Source of the DNA: JBBRCE01 sp038205115
GTDB lineage: Bacteria; Planctomycetota; Planctomycetia; Pirellulales; JBBRCE01
DNA length: 12,273 bases
Direction: 5' to 3'
NCBI GenBank assembly: GCA_038205115.1
Contig: JBBRCE010000090.1
Location: 1-12,273 of the forward strand
Part shown: positions 6,428-12,142 of the stretch, in pieces
Layout: every line of letters starts with the position of its first letter
How positions within the stretch are numbered: the first letter of the stretch is position 1
Notes under the pieces: model-generated
The model's database searches: none
What the model was told of the DNA's origin: nothing
Seen by the model: only the letters and a program-made list of their open reading frames with translations
Program-made: the position numbers and the translations under genes

Positions 6428-7855
6428 TCAAACGTTTACGTCGGCCGTCTGATTGAGCACGCTTGCGTACTTATTGCGAATGGGCTGGACGATGTCGCTC
6501 ACGAACTCATCCACTTGCTGCGGCGCGCGGCCGACGAATTGCTCCGGCTTGAGCGCCGCTTTCAAATTCACGCCTTTAAAGGCCGGATCGGCCGCCAGAC
6601 GTTCGAGCAGATCGTTGGGCTTGCCCTGCTGCTTGACCACTTGCCCGGCGGCCTGGCTGTGCTGCCGGATCACTTCGTGCAGATGTTGCCGATCTCCGCC
6701 GGCCTGCACCGCGGCCATCATGATATTTTCGCTGGCCATGAACGGCAGTTCTTCGGCCAGATGGCGGGCAATGACTTGCGGATAAACCACCAGGCCGTCG
6801 GTCACGTTTTGATACAGAATCAACAGCGCATCGGTCGCCAAAAACGCCTGCGGCAAGGTCAATCGCCGATTGGCGCTGTCGTCCAGCGTGCGTTCCAGCC
6901 ACTGCGTAGCCACGGTGTTCGCGGCGCTGGATTCCAAACTGATCACAAACCGGGCCAGCGAGCAGATGCGTTCGCTGCGCATCGGATTTCGCTTGTAGGC
7001 CATGGCCGAAGATCCAATTTGATCGGCTTCGAACGGCTCTTCGATTTCCTTGCGTCCCGCGAGAATTCGCAGATCACCGGCCGCTTTGTGCGCGCTCTGC
7101 GCGACGCCGGACAGCGCGCCCAGAACTTGCGAATCGATCTTGCGCGAATACGTCTGCCCGGTGACCGCGTACGTGGCTTCGAAACCCATCTTCTCGGCGA
7201 TCAGGCCTTCCAGCTTGCGAACTTTGGCGTGGTCGCCGTGAAACAGTTCCAAGAAACTGGCTTGCGTGCCGGTGGTGCCTTTACTGCCTTGAGCCTTAAG
7301 CGAATCCAGGCGATGTTCGACTTCCGCCAGGTCCAGCGCCAGATCGTAGGCCCACAGGCAGGCACGCTTGCCAACCGTCGTCGGCTGCGCAGGCTGCAAG
7401 TGCGTGAAGGCCAAGCAAGGCAGATCGCGATATTGCACGGCGAAGGTGGCCAGTCGGTCGATCACGGCCGCCAATCGCGCGGCCACCATCTGCAGACCTT
7501 CGCGCAGCAAGATCAAATCCGTGTTGTCCGTGACGTAGCAACTCGTTGCGCCCAGGTGAATGATGGCGCGAGCGTCGGGGCAAACGTCACCGTACGTGTG
7601 AACGTGGGCCATGACATCGTGGCGCAGTTTTTTTTCGTAGCTGCGGGCGGCGGCAAAATCGATGTCGTCGGTGTGCTGTTTGAGTTGTTCGATTTGCTGC
7701 GGCGAAATCGCGAGCCCCAGTTCGGCTTCCGACTCGGCCAGCATGACCCATAGCCTGCGCCAGGTGCTGAACTTGCGCTGTGCGCTCCACAGTGCGGCCA
7801 TCGCTGGCGAGGCGTAACGTAACGTCAACGGATTTTCGTAGGTATCGTGCGACAT
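6428..7855 (-). CDS. purB: Adenylosuccinate lyase
   Basis: 475 residues, the longer eukaryote-like class. It cleaves SAICAR to AICAR and adenylosuccinate to AMP, both with loss of fumarate, in purine synthesis; the enzyme is a cytoplasmic homotetramer. The family signature is GSSAMAYKRNP at about 281-291, the flexible loop with the catalytic serine. The catalytic histidine region FTHLQPAQPTT is at 150-160, and the N-terminal half has RHDVMAHVHTYG (79-89). GTQASFLELFHGD (196-208) is also typical. ATG at 7855 (MSHDTYENPL) is chosen over an in-frame start at 7888 because the extra residues (EFSRRHPIAI) are unlike family N-termini. There is no ribosome site; a TAAAAT hexamer (complement of 7887-7892) could be a -10. 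The glycosylase gene follows 23 nt downstream, and the uracil-DNA glycosylase is transcribed divergently. Confidence 0.96.
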   Translation of the reverse strand: MSHDTYENPLTLRYASPAMAALWSAQRKFSTWRRLWVMLAESEAELGLAISPQQIEQLKQHTDDIDFAAARSYEKKLRHDVMAHVHTYGDVCPDARAIIHLGATSCYVTDNTDLILLREGLQMVAARLAAVIDRLATFAVQYRDLPCLAFTHLQPAQPTTVGKRACLWAYDLALDLAEVEHRLDSLKAQGSKGTTGTQASFLELFHGDHAKVRKLEGLIAEKMGFEATYAVTGQTYSRKIDSQVLGALSGVAQSAHKAAGDLRILAGRKEIEEPFEADQIGSSAMAYKRNPMRSERICSLARFVISLESSAANTVATQWLERTLDDSANRRLTLPQAFLATDALLILYQNVTDGLVVYPQVIARHLAEELPFMASENIMMAAVQAGGDRQHLHEVIRQHSQAAGQVVKQQGKPNDLLERLAADPAFKGVNLKAALKPEQFVGRAPQQVDEFVSDIVQPIRNKYASVLNQTADVNV

Positions 7856-7979
7856 GATTGCGATGGGGTGGCGACGGGAAAACTCCATTTTAGCCGCTGG
7901 CGGCCCGTTGCGGAATTCGCAATTCGTCCGGCGCTGCGTTCCAAACTGCCGCGCCCCTTTCGTCCGCCCTGCGACTCTT

Positions 7980-7985
7980 TATACT
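7980..7985 (+). promoter_or_regulatory. Possible -10 element for the uracil-DNA glycosylase gene
   Basis: TATACT, 5 of 6 to the -10 consensus, 34 nt before the ATG at 8020. No convincing -35 is present 16-18 nt upstream (TTTCGT is poor), so only the -10 is proposed. It sits in the 164-base divergent gap with purB. Confidence 0.35.
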
Positions 7986-8019
7986 GACAGAGCACTTCGA
8001 TCCAAAACAGGCGAATCGC

Positions 8020-9003
8020 ATGGACGAAATCTCCGACACCCAACGCGCCGCGCGAGCATTGCTGCAAAAGCTGGAAAGCCTGCAGCGTGCTGGCGTGGGC
8101 CAGTTCGGCAAGATTCCGTACATCGCGCCGCAGTTTACGCCAGCCGCGTTGTCGCCTACGAAATCGGCTGCGGTCACGGCACCACCGTCTTCCGCTGCGC
8201 AGTCCGCGACGGCTCGCCAGGCGGCCATACAGCAACTTTCAACTTCAGGGCCACCTGCGGCGCGTGCCGCGGTGCCGTCCGGTTTACGAGCGGCTTCGCC
8301 CACACCTACGCCACCAACGCCGGAACCTATGGCTCGCAGTACCGCCGCAAAATCGACAGCCGCCAGCCGCAATTCGCCGTCCATCGCCACGCCCACGGCC
8401 GCGCCACCGTTTCAGGGCGGGCCGCTGCAGGCCGGCGACCGTCTAGCAGTACTGGAGATCTTGCGCGCTGAAGTTGCCGGTTGCACCAAATGCAAGCCGC
8501 TGGCCGCCGCGCGGAAAAACACAGTCTTTGGCGCTGGCAACATCAATACTCGGTTGTGCTTCTTTGGCGAAGCGCCGGGCGCGGACGAGGATGCCAGCGG
8601 TATTCCGTTTGTCGGTCGCGCGGGTCAGTTGCTGGACAAGATCATCGAAGCCTGCACGTTCCGCCGCGAAGACGTGTATATCCTCAACGTTTTGAAGTGC
8701 CGCCCGCCCGACAACCGTCCGCCGGAGCCAGGCGAAATTTCCAACTGTCGCGGCTACTTCGAGCGGCAACTGGAAATCATCCGACCTGAGTTCATTTGTT
8801 GTCTGGGCGCGACGGCCTCCAAGGCGCTGCTCAACTCAGATGTTTCGATCGGTAAACTTCGCAAAAAATTCCACGACTATCGCGGCATCCCGGTGATCTG
8901 CACGTATCATCCTTCGTACCTGCTGCGTAACCCTGGCGCCAAAAAAGACGTTTGGGAAGACATGCAAATGCTGCTGACGCGCATGGGCATTCAGTGGAAG
9001 TAG
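8020..9003 (+). CDS. Family-4 (iron-sulfur) uracil-DNA glycosylase
   Basis: 327 residues. The C-terminal 185 form a family-4 UDG, which removes uracil arising from cytosine deamination. Four cysteines suited to a [4Fe-4S] cluster are present: Cys155 and Cys158 (CTKC), Cys227 (NVLKCRPP) and Cys243 (SNCRGYF). The catalytic motif GEAPGADED is at 183-191, followed by GIPFVGRAGQLLD (194-206), and the C-terminal leucine-loop motif is HPSYLLR (297-303). The first 140 residues differ: after a short helical N-terminus (residues 5-30) about 90 residues are rich in Ala, Pro, Ser and Thr and probably disordered. That extension is found in several planctomycete homologues as I remember them. ATG at 8020 has only a weak CAGGCG upstream. 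The family was first annotated as phage SPO1 DNA polymerase-related; the fusion to polymerase itself is not present here. Confidence 0.93.
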   Translation: MDEISDTQRAARALLQKLESLQRAGVGQFGKIPYIAPQFTPAALSPTKSAAVTAPPSSAAQSATARQAAIQQLSTSGPPAARAAVPSGLRAASPTPTPPTPEPMARSTAAKSTAASRNSPSIATPTAAPPFQGGPLQAGDRLAVLEILRAEVAGCTKCKPLAAARKNTVFGAGNINTRLCFFGEAPGADEDASGIPFVGRAGQLLDKIIEACTFRREDVYILNVLKCRPPDNRPPEPGEISNCRGYFERQLEIIRPEFICCLGATASKALLNSDVSIGKLRKKFHDYRGIPVICTYHPSYLLRNPGAKKDVWEDMQMLLTRMGIQWK

Positions 9004-9304
9004 CGGCAACCATTCTGTTGACCAGCTCGCGAACAAACTGCCGGGCACAACTGCGCAGCACTCGCCCCCCAGCGCGCCGCGGCGACGAAATCGTCGAACG
9101 CAAGCGGGCGTGACGTTTGCGCCGCTCAAATTTGCTCAGGCTGTTTGTCGCTTGCAGCTTTGCTTGAGTCGTTTCCCCGCGCGGACCATAGGACTAATTG
9201 TCGTCCTACCGCTTCACGAATCTCTTCCGTCGCGTGCGATTTACCATCGGCACTTGACGAACCCGCCATTTCACCGCAAACTAGTGTCACGACATCTTCA
9301 CTCG
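9004..9304. other. 300-base non-coding gap before the tRNA fragment
   Basis: No credible gene. Two small inverted repeats are visible: CGACG/CGTCG at 9083-9096 and TAGGAC/GTCCTA at 9189-9208; neither has a T tract, so neither is a clear terminator for the glycosylase gene. The tRNA promoter lies at the right end. A plus-strand open frame through the tRNA (GVAEWQTRWTQN) is the known artefact of translating tRNA-Leu. Confidence 0.5.
9254..9282 (+). promoter_or_regulatory. Predicted promoter of the tRNA-Leu gene
   Basis: TTGACG at 9254-9259 (5 of 6 to the -35 consensus) and CAAACT at 9277-9282 (weak -10) with 17-nt spacing, ending 22 nt before the tRNA 5' end at 9305. This is where a tRNA promoter would be. 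Confidence 0.4.
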
Positions 9305-9343
9305 GCCGGAGTGGCGGAATGGCAGACGCGCTGGACTCAAAAT
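9305..9343 (+). pseudogene. tRNA-Leu(CAA), 5' half only, broken after the anticodon loop
   Basis: The acceptor 5' strand GCCGGAG (9305-9311), a leucine-type D arm (GCGGAATGGCAGACGCG), the anticodon stem 5' strand CTGGA (9331-9335) and the loop CTCAAAA (9336-9342) with anticodon CAA at 9338-9340 all match bacterial tRNA-Leu. After T at 9343 the expected stem strand TCCAG is replaced by unrelated sequence. I found no variable arm, no GGTTCGA T loop and no acceptor 3' strand CTCCGGC downstream in the window. So the gene is not functional here unless the rest is recovered by a process I cannot see. The break inside the anticodon stem-loop is a position favoured by tyrosine recombinases that integrate into tRNA genes. 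Confidence 0.75.
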
Positions 9344-9367
9344 GCGGAGTTCAACGCGTCTTTTTTT
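9325..9367 (+). terminator. Strong hairpin plus T7 at the tRNA break: terminator or recombinase core site
   Basis: Arms GACGCGCTGGACTC (9325-9338) and GAGTTCAACGCGTC (9347-9360) pair at 12 of 14 positions, plus one G-T pair and one C-A mismatch, around the 8-base centre AAAATGCG. Seven T bases follow (9361-9367), as in an intrinsic terminator. The left arm is tRNA sequence and the right arm is not, so the same structure could also be the paired core arms of a tyrosine-recombinase attachment site. Confidence 0.5.
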
Positions 9368-9380
9368 GCTTATACAGCAA
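9366..9380 (+). repeat. Small hairpin right after the T run
   Basis: TTGCT, TATAC, AGCAA form a 5-bp perfect stem directly following the T7; just beyond is the 10-bp palindrome TTTACGTAAA. The 9344-9486 stretch holds these inverted repeats and no gene. Confidence 0.3.
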
Positions 9381-9486
9381 GAGTTTACGTAAAACGTAGG
9401 CTTTTGCGTTCTGGCATGTTTGGTCACTCGCGGCGCGAAATGGTAGCATTTGGTTGCTGTTCGTACGCACATGGTACGCGTTTTAC

Positions 9487-9894
9487 TTAGCGATCAAGTT
9501 GCACTAATGTTGCCTCGGCCGCCAGTCTTGCCGCCATTTCCTTTTTCGCGTGCTTATCGGCTGGCCAATTGATTGCGACCGCATGATTCGGGTTTCCATC
9601 TACTGGGTCCGGCTGCACAACCAAGTTCTTGGACTCAAACTTATTTGAATGAATATCGGCGCGGGCCAAGAGCGGCAACTGTCTTATTGCAGCCACGCCA
9701 CGTGCAATATCCAGCAACTCTTGCGGGGTAGTGTCGCGATGGCGCGTTACCGACAAATCATAATTCGGCGGCGGTGGAATGAATGCATTTGGCCTCGCAG
9801 TTTGATCGCTGGGCCTAATCATGCTGTTGTGCATTATAAATCGTGCGAGCAATTCATCGCTTGAAACAGGAGGAACGGCCGCCGGATCGATCAT
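9487..9894 (-). CDS. Third gene of the TIGR04255 cassette; unknown function, SVTRH protein
   Basis: 135 residues of unknown function. The protein has SSDELLARFIMHNSMIRPSDQTARPNAFIPPPPN (about 11-44 in part), DLSVTRHRDTTPQELLDIA and GNPNHAVAINWPADK; the pattern ELLARFI-RP-DAFIP-LSVTRH-GNPNHA-WPxDK is one I remember in short proteins found beside TIGR04255 family genes in varied bacteria. It has no signal peptide or membrane segment. The ATG at 9894 overlaps the upstream gene's stop by 4 nt (ATGA), strong evidence for translational coupling. It is the last gene of the cassette, with the tRNA fragment 140 bases downstream. Conserved His and Asn residues (TRH, NPNH) might be functional, but no enzyme class is recognised. 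Confidence 0.72.
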   Translation of the reverse strand: MIDPAAVPPVSSDELLARFIMHNSMIRPSDQTARPNAFIPPPPNYDLSVTRHRDTTPQELLDIARGVAAIRQLPLLARADIHSNKFESKNLVVQPDPVDGNPNHAVAINWPADKHAKKEMAARLAAEATLVQLDR

Positions 9895-10352
9895 TTCTGC
9901 AGCACTCTCGCAATCAATTGACGCAGTTCTAGCGGAAACAAGCCAAAAAACGGAATCGTACCAGAGGTGCTTCCGTTAGGTTCATTCCCAAACAACGCAG
10001 CAAAGTGCAAATGGCCATCCGCGGAAACGCTGATCGAAAGGGTTTTCCACCGCGACCGATGCCATTCTAGCGTTAGCTCTCCATCTGGATCCGCGCCAAC
10101 CGATGGGTCGGGAATCTCGGAAGGCATTGATTGAATTAGATTGATCGCGTAGTCGTAGCTCCGCTGGTTCACCGGCACTGCACCGTAGCCGTCCCAATTC
10201 TCGTCACTGCAATCATCGTTTACCCCGGACAACTCGTTCAACAGGCGGTATCGACCAAAAATGGCCGAAAGCTGTTTACTTTGAAAGTTTTCGCATCTAG
10301 CGAGATTGATCTGCTGCGCTTCAGGGCTGACCCCGTATGTCATATCCAACAT
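9891..10352 (-). CDS. Second gene of the TIGR04255 cassette; unknown function, NWDGYGA protein
   Basis: 153 residues, no function known. A conserved ENWDGYGAVPV (51-61) and DPDGELTLEW (88-97), followed by a beta-rich SISVSADGHLHFAALFG (106-122), are hallmarks of a small family I have seen next to TIGR04255 genes. No membrane or signal segment. Start: ATG at 10352 forms TAATATG with the stop of the upstream gene, with GGAG 10 nt before it, so coupled translation is likely; ATG at 10382 and GTG at 10385 would overlap that gene by about 30 nt and lack a ribosome site, and ATG at 10343 is also possible. Its stop overlaps the next gene's start. The compact layout implies the three products work together. 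Confidence 0.72.
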   Translation of the reverse strand: MLDMTYGVSPEAQQINLARCENFQSKQLSAIFGRYRLLNELSGVNDDCSDENWDGYGAVPVNQRSYDYAINLIQSMPSEIPDPSVGADPDGELTLEWHRSRWKTLSISVSADGHLHFAALFGNEPNGSTSGTIPFFGLFPLELRQLIARVLQK

Positions 10353-10353
10353 A

Positions 10354-11139
10354 TTACTCTTGCTCCAGTTCAGTAATCGCATCACTGGTTAAGAGGCCAA
10401 AAAACATCTTGTTCTTCAATTTGCGCATCTTAGGCAATAGTTCACTCAACTTCAGTGCTTCGATTGCTATCGGCGCCGTGGTGTAAACGTCAATGTCGAT
10501 AATCAATCCGCTTTCGCTCGGCTGCTCATCTATTGCTGCCGGGATCGATTTTGTCACGCTAATCTCCAGTTCTTCGCCTGGAACACGAAACCGACTCTGA
10601 TAGGTGAATTCCCGAAGAGGAAAGTCCTTGACAAAAGTTGGCGGCTCTTTCAGGCAGACTGACAAGTTTGCCGCATTAACGGTCCGGATGCGATTGATGA
10701 AACGAACTCCAAGAAGCTGAATCTCGGTTGGCTCGGCAACCTTTTGGAAAATATTCCAAAGCCTGAGACCTTCAGAAGCGAAAAGCTCCCAGTTTTCGTA
10801 CGGCTCTAGCCGGCTGAAAATCAACCCGTTTTTGAGGAATTGTGCAATGTACGGGCCGGTTTCTCCCGCCTGCAATCTTAGCCCAAACCAAGTGTCGCGA
10901 CGATCCGCAACCGGAAGCTTATCCTCGTCCATGGATGCAGCGAAGAGAAATTCCTTCAGATGGCTTTTGTTGACGATCGGATAATCTGGGAGTAACACCG
11001 AAAGTTCTGCTGTCAGTTGGGCCGCTTCCCAGTTTGCATTCGCTTGGCATTGCCATCGAATTACCGCTTCAACTATCGGCGGCATTCTCAAATGGGGGAA
11101 TTCTCTGCGTTGCTCTTGTTTCGTTTCGTTGCTCATCAT
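10354..11139 (-). CDS. TIGR04255 family protein
   Basis: 261 residues. The sporadically distributed TIGR04255 family is recognised by the N-terminal MPPIVEAVIRW (about 19-29), the central block IFSRLEPYENWELFASEGLRLW with LGVRFINRI (about 108-152), and the C-terminal IDIDVY and LPKMRKLKNKMFFGLLT. Its biochemical role is unknown; such genes appear in accessory DNA with one or two small partners, as here. Start: ATG at 11139 or the adjacent 11136; AGGTGG (complement of 11146-11151) lies 6 or 9 nt away, a good ribosome site. A longer start at 11244 would add 35 residues unlike the family. It heads a three-gene operon with 1-nt and 4-nt overlapping junctions. Codon usage and base composition look more A+T rich than the core genes, consistent with transfer. 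Confidence 0.85.
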   Translation of the reverse strand: MMSNETKQEQRREFPHLRMPPIVEAVIRWQCQANANWEAAQLTAELSVLLPDYPIVNKSHLKEFLFAASMDEDKLPVADRRDTWFGLRLQAGETGPYIAQFLKNGLIFSRLEPYENWELFASEGLRLWNIFQKVAEPTEIQLLGVRFINRIRTVNAANLSVCLKEPPTFVKDFPLREFTYQSRFRVPGEELEISVTKSIPAAIDEQPSESGLIIDIDVYTTAPIAIEALKLSELLPKMRKLKNKMFFGLLTSDAITELEQE

Positions 11140-11299
11140 GTGAAACCACCTGCCATCTTTGCCGGCAACGGAACCAGTATTACTAACAACGGCCGAACAT
11201 GCAATTCTAACGCCACGATGAGTTGGGGGTAGCGGTAAAGTCACTTTATTCGATTCGCGTGCTTACGACCTGGCCGGCTGCACATATCGGCCGATTTGC

Positions 11300-11305
11300 T
11301 ATAAT
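11300..11305 (+). promoter_or_regulatory. Perfect -10 hexamer on the plus strand
   Basis: TATAAT 38 bases before the first arm of the potential pseudoknot. The sequence 17 nt upstream (GCTGCA) is a poor -35, so promoter strength is uncertain. Confidence 0.35.
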
Positions 11306-11342
11306 TGCCGCGTCGGGAGAGCAGAACAATTAACCGCTTCGA

Positions 11343-11410
11343 GAGCCCCGGACCGTCGCGTTGCCTTCCAGTGCGTACCGGTCCGCGGCTCGCCCGGCCC
11401 AACTGGAAGG
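11343..11410 (+). ncRNA. Candidate H-type pseudoknot RNA that would cover a Shine-Dalgarno site
   Basis: Stem 1 pairs 11343-11355 (GAGCCCCGGACCG) with 11379-11391 at 12 of 13 positions, one C-C mismatch. Stem 2 pairs CCTTCCAGT (11364-11372, in the loop of stem 1) with ACTGGAAGG (11402-11410) perfectly. The order of the arms is that of an H-type pseudoknot with loops of 8, 6 and 10 nt. The downstream arm of stem 2 contains GGAAGG, placed 8 nt before an ATG at 11419, so the fold would block that ribosome site. No known riboswitch class is recognised; G+C-rich DNA makes chance pairing a real alternative. Confidence 0.35.
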
Positions 11411-11418
11411 GTTCTGAA

Positions 11419-11445
11419 ATGGCGAAGAAGCCATGCAGCAATTGA
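11419..11445 (+). other. Tiny ORF or broken gene start after the pseudoknot
   Basis: ATG at 11419 with GGAAGG 8 nt upstream opens MAKKPCSN and meets TGA at 11443-11445. The start region looks genuine, but eight residues is leader-peptide size. A one-base shift near 11431 would continue as HAAIDAAEKQIAKFREILAGRCAD to 11506, so a frameshifted small gene is the main alternative. Confidence 0.25.
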
Positions 11446-11662
11446 CGCGGCCGAAAAGCAAATTGCCAAGTTTCGCGAGATTTTGGCGGGCCGCTGTGCA
11501 GACTAGGGTGCGCCGCCGCCGATACCCGGCAAATAAACACCTGGCAAGTAAGCTGCTTGCGCAATGGGAAACGATCATCGGGCGGGCATCAACGCAGACC
11601 GCGGCTTGGAATCTGGCGTTGAAGATGGCCGGAAAGATTCAGCGGGCGGGCTGACTATCGGT

Positions 11663-12142
11663 TTAATGTTTGGAACCAATTGGTTCCAAATTTTCTGCCG
11701 CCTCGGATACTGCCACGATCTTTTCGAAGTGGGCGGCAGTTGGTTTGCCGTTTGGCGCGGTGGAAACGGCTTCCTGCCACGCGTCGGTGCGTTCCTCTTT
11801 TGGAAGTTTTGCTAGTGGTCTTGCTTGTCGCTCGCTAGCCGGTGGATCAATGTCTACCTTGGTAGACATAACCTCAACCGTTCGGGCCGCTTCAATAAGT
11901 TGGTATGCCGGCAGTCTTTCAAGCTCCCTTGCAGATGATTCCTTGGGAGTCTGTGTAAAATTTTTCACATTCTCAACGACCAATGCAGCATCAATTAGTT
12001 GGTATGCTCGCCTGCGCTCAATCGACCATTTGACCTGGCAATAGTCCTCGAACGTGTCGAAGTCGATTTCAGAAAGCAATAACGGTTCCGTATCGGAACC
12101 TTTTGTCTTCGCTGTTCGCCATGCAGTCGGCAACGTGTGCAT
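11663..12142 (-). CDS. Phage/plasmid-like putative DNA-binding protein, C-terminal part, with internal duplication
   Basis: 159 residues. FDTFEDYCQVKWSIERRRAYQLIDAA (28-53) resembles the helix-turn-helix-like region of proteins common on planctomycete and cyanobacterial mobile DNA, and ARPLAKLPKEERTDAWQEAV (107-126) with NGKPTAAHFEKIV (131-143) is their usual C-terminal continuation. The role is probably in DNA binding or replication/partition, but this is inference. The segment AYQLIDAA at 46-53 recurs as AYQLIEAA at 79-86 with the following residues also alike, an internal duplication of 33 residues. The N-terminus from ATG 12142 (HTLPTAWRTAKTKG) does not look like family sequence and overlaps a second frame that does, so this is probably the downstream half of a frameshifted gene. 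The last codons (LEPIGSK) lie in a 22-bp palindrome. Confidence 0.6.
   Translation of the reverse strand: MHTLPTAWRTAKTKGSDTEPLLLSEIDFDTFEDYCQVKWSIERRRAYQLIDAALVVENVKNFTQTPKESSARELERLPAYQLIEAARTVEVMSTKVDIDPPASERQARPLAKLPKEERTDAWQEAVSTAPNGKPTAAHFEKIVAVSEAAENLEPIGSKH
11669..11690. repeat. Perfect 22-bp palindrome
   Basis: TTTGGAACCAA followed by its exact reverse complement, inside the 3' end of the minus-strand gene and followed on the plus strand by a further TTTT. It could act as a terminator hairpin or a dimeric protein-binding site. Confidence 0.6.
11886..12007 (-). repeat. Two DNA copies encoding AYQLI[D/E]AA, 99 bases apart
   Basis: 11886-11908 and 11985-12007 share 19 or 20 of 23 bases around the common AGTTGGTATGC. 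They encode the duplicated helix of the putative DNA-binding protein and mark the boundaries of its internal tandem repeat. Confidence 0.6.

Larger units (their letters stand above)
11140..11662. other. Non-coding or broken region upstream of the cassette
   Basis: 523 bases with no firm gene. It holds the cassette's upstream region, a plus-strand TATAAT, a potential pseudoknot and a short ORF (described separately). Fragments such as IDAAEKQIAKFREILAGRCAD (frame ending TAG 11504-11506) and KLLAQWETIIGRASTQTAAW in another frame (ending 11654) have coding-like composition but no recognisable family; they may be remnants of one frameshifted small gene. Confidence 0.4.

Noticed and set aside
6515..7753. 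Plus-strand open frame of 412 codons opposite purB
   Set aside because: A shadow caused by high third-position G+C in purB; no recognisable domain.
7854..8471. Plus-strand open frame overlapping the purB promoter gap and the 5' part of the UDG gene
   Set aside because: Arg/Ala-rich translation, and it conflicts with the UDG start and frame.
9343..9486. An intact tRNA-Leu with a long variable arm or a group I intron in the anticodon loop
   Set aside because: No T loop, variable arm, or acceptor 3' strand CTCCGGC could be found downstream, and no intron core sequences were recognised.
9110..9490. Plus-strand protein frame running through the tRNA region (GVAEWQTRWTQN)
   Set aside because: This peptide is the standard artefact of translating a tRNA-Leu gene.
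11241..11564. Minus-strand open frame of 107 codons upstream of the TIGR04255 gene
   Set aside because: Arg/Ser/Gly-rich with no family pattern and no ribosome site; it crosses the potential pseudoknot region on the opposite strand.
11564..11815. Plus-strand open frame of 83 codons
   Set aside because: Its second half is antisense to the recognised phage-like gene; composition is Gly/Trp/Phe-rich as in shadows.
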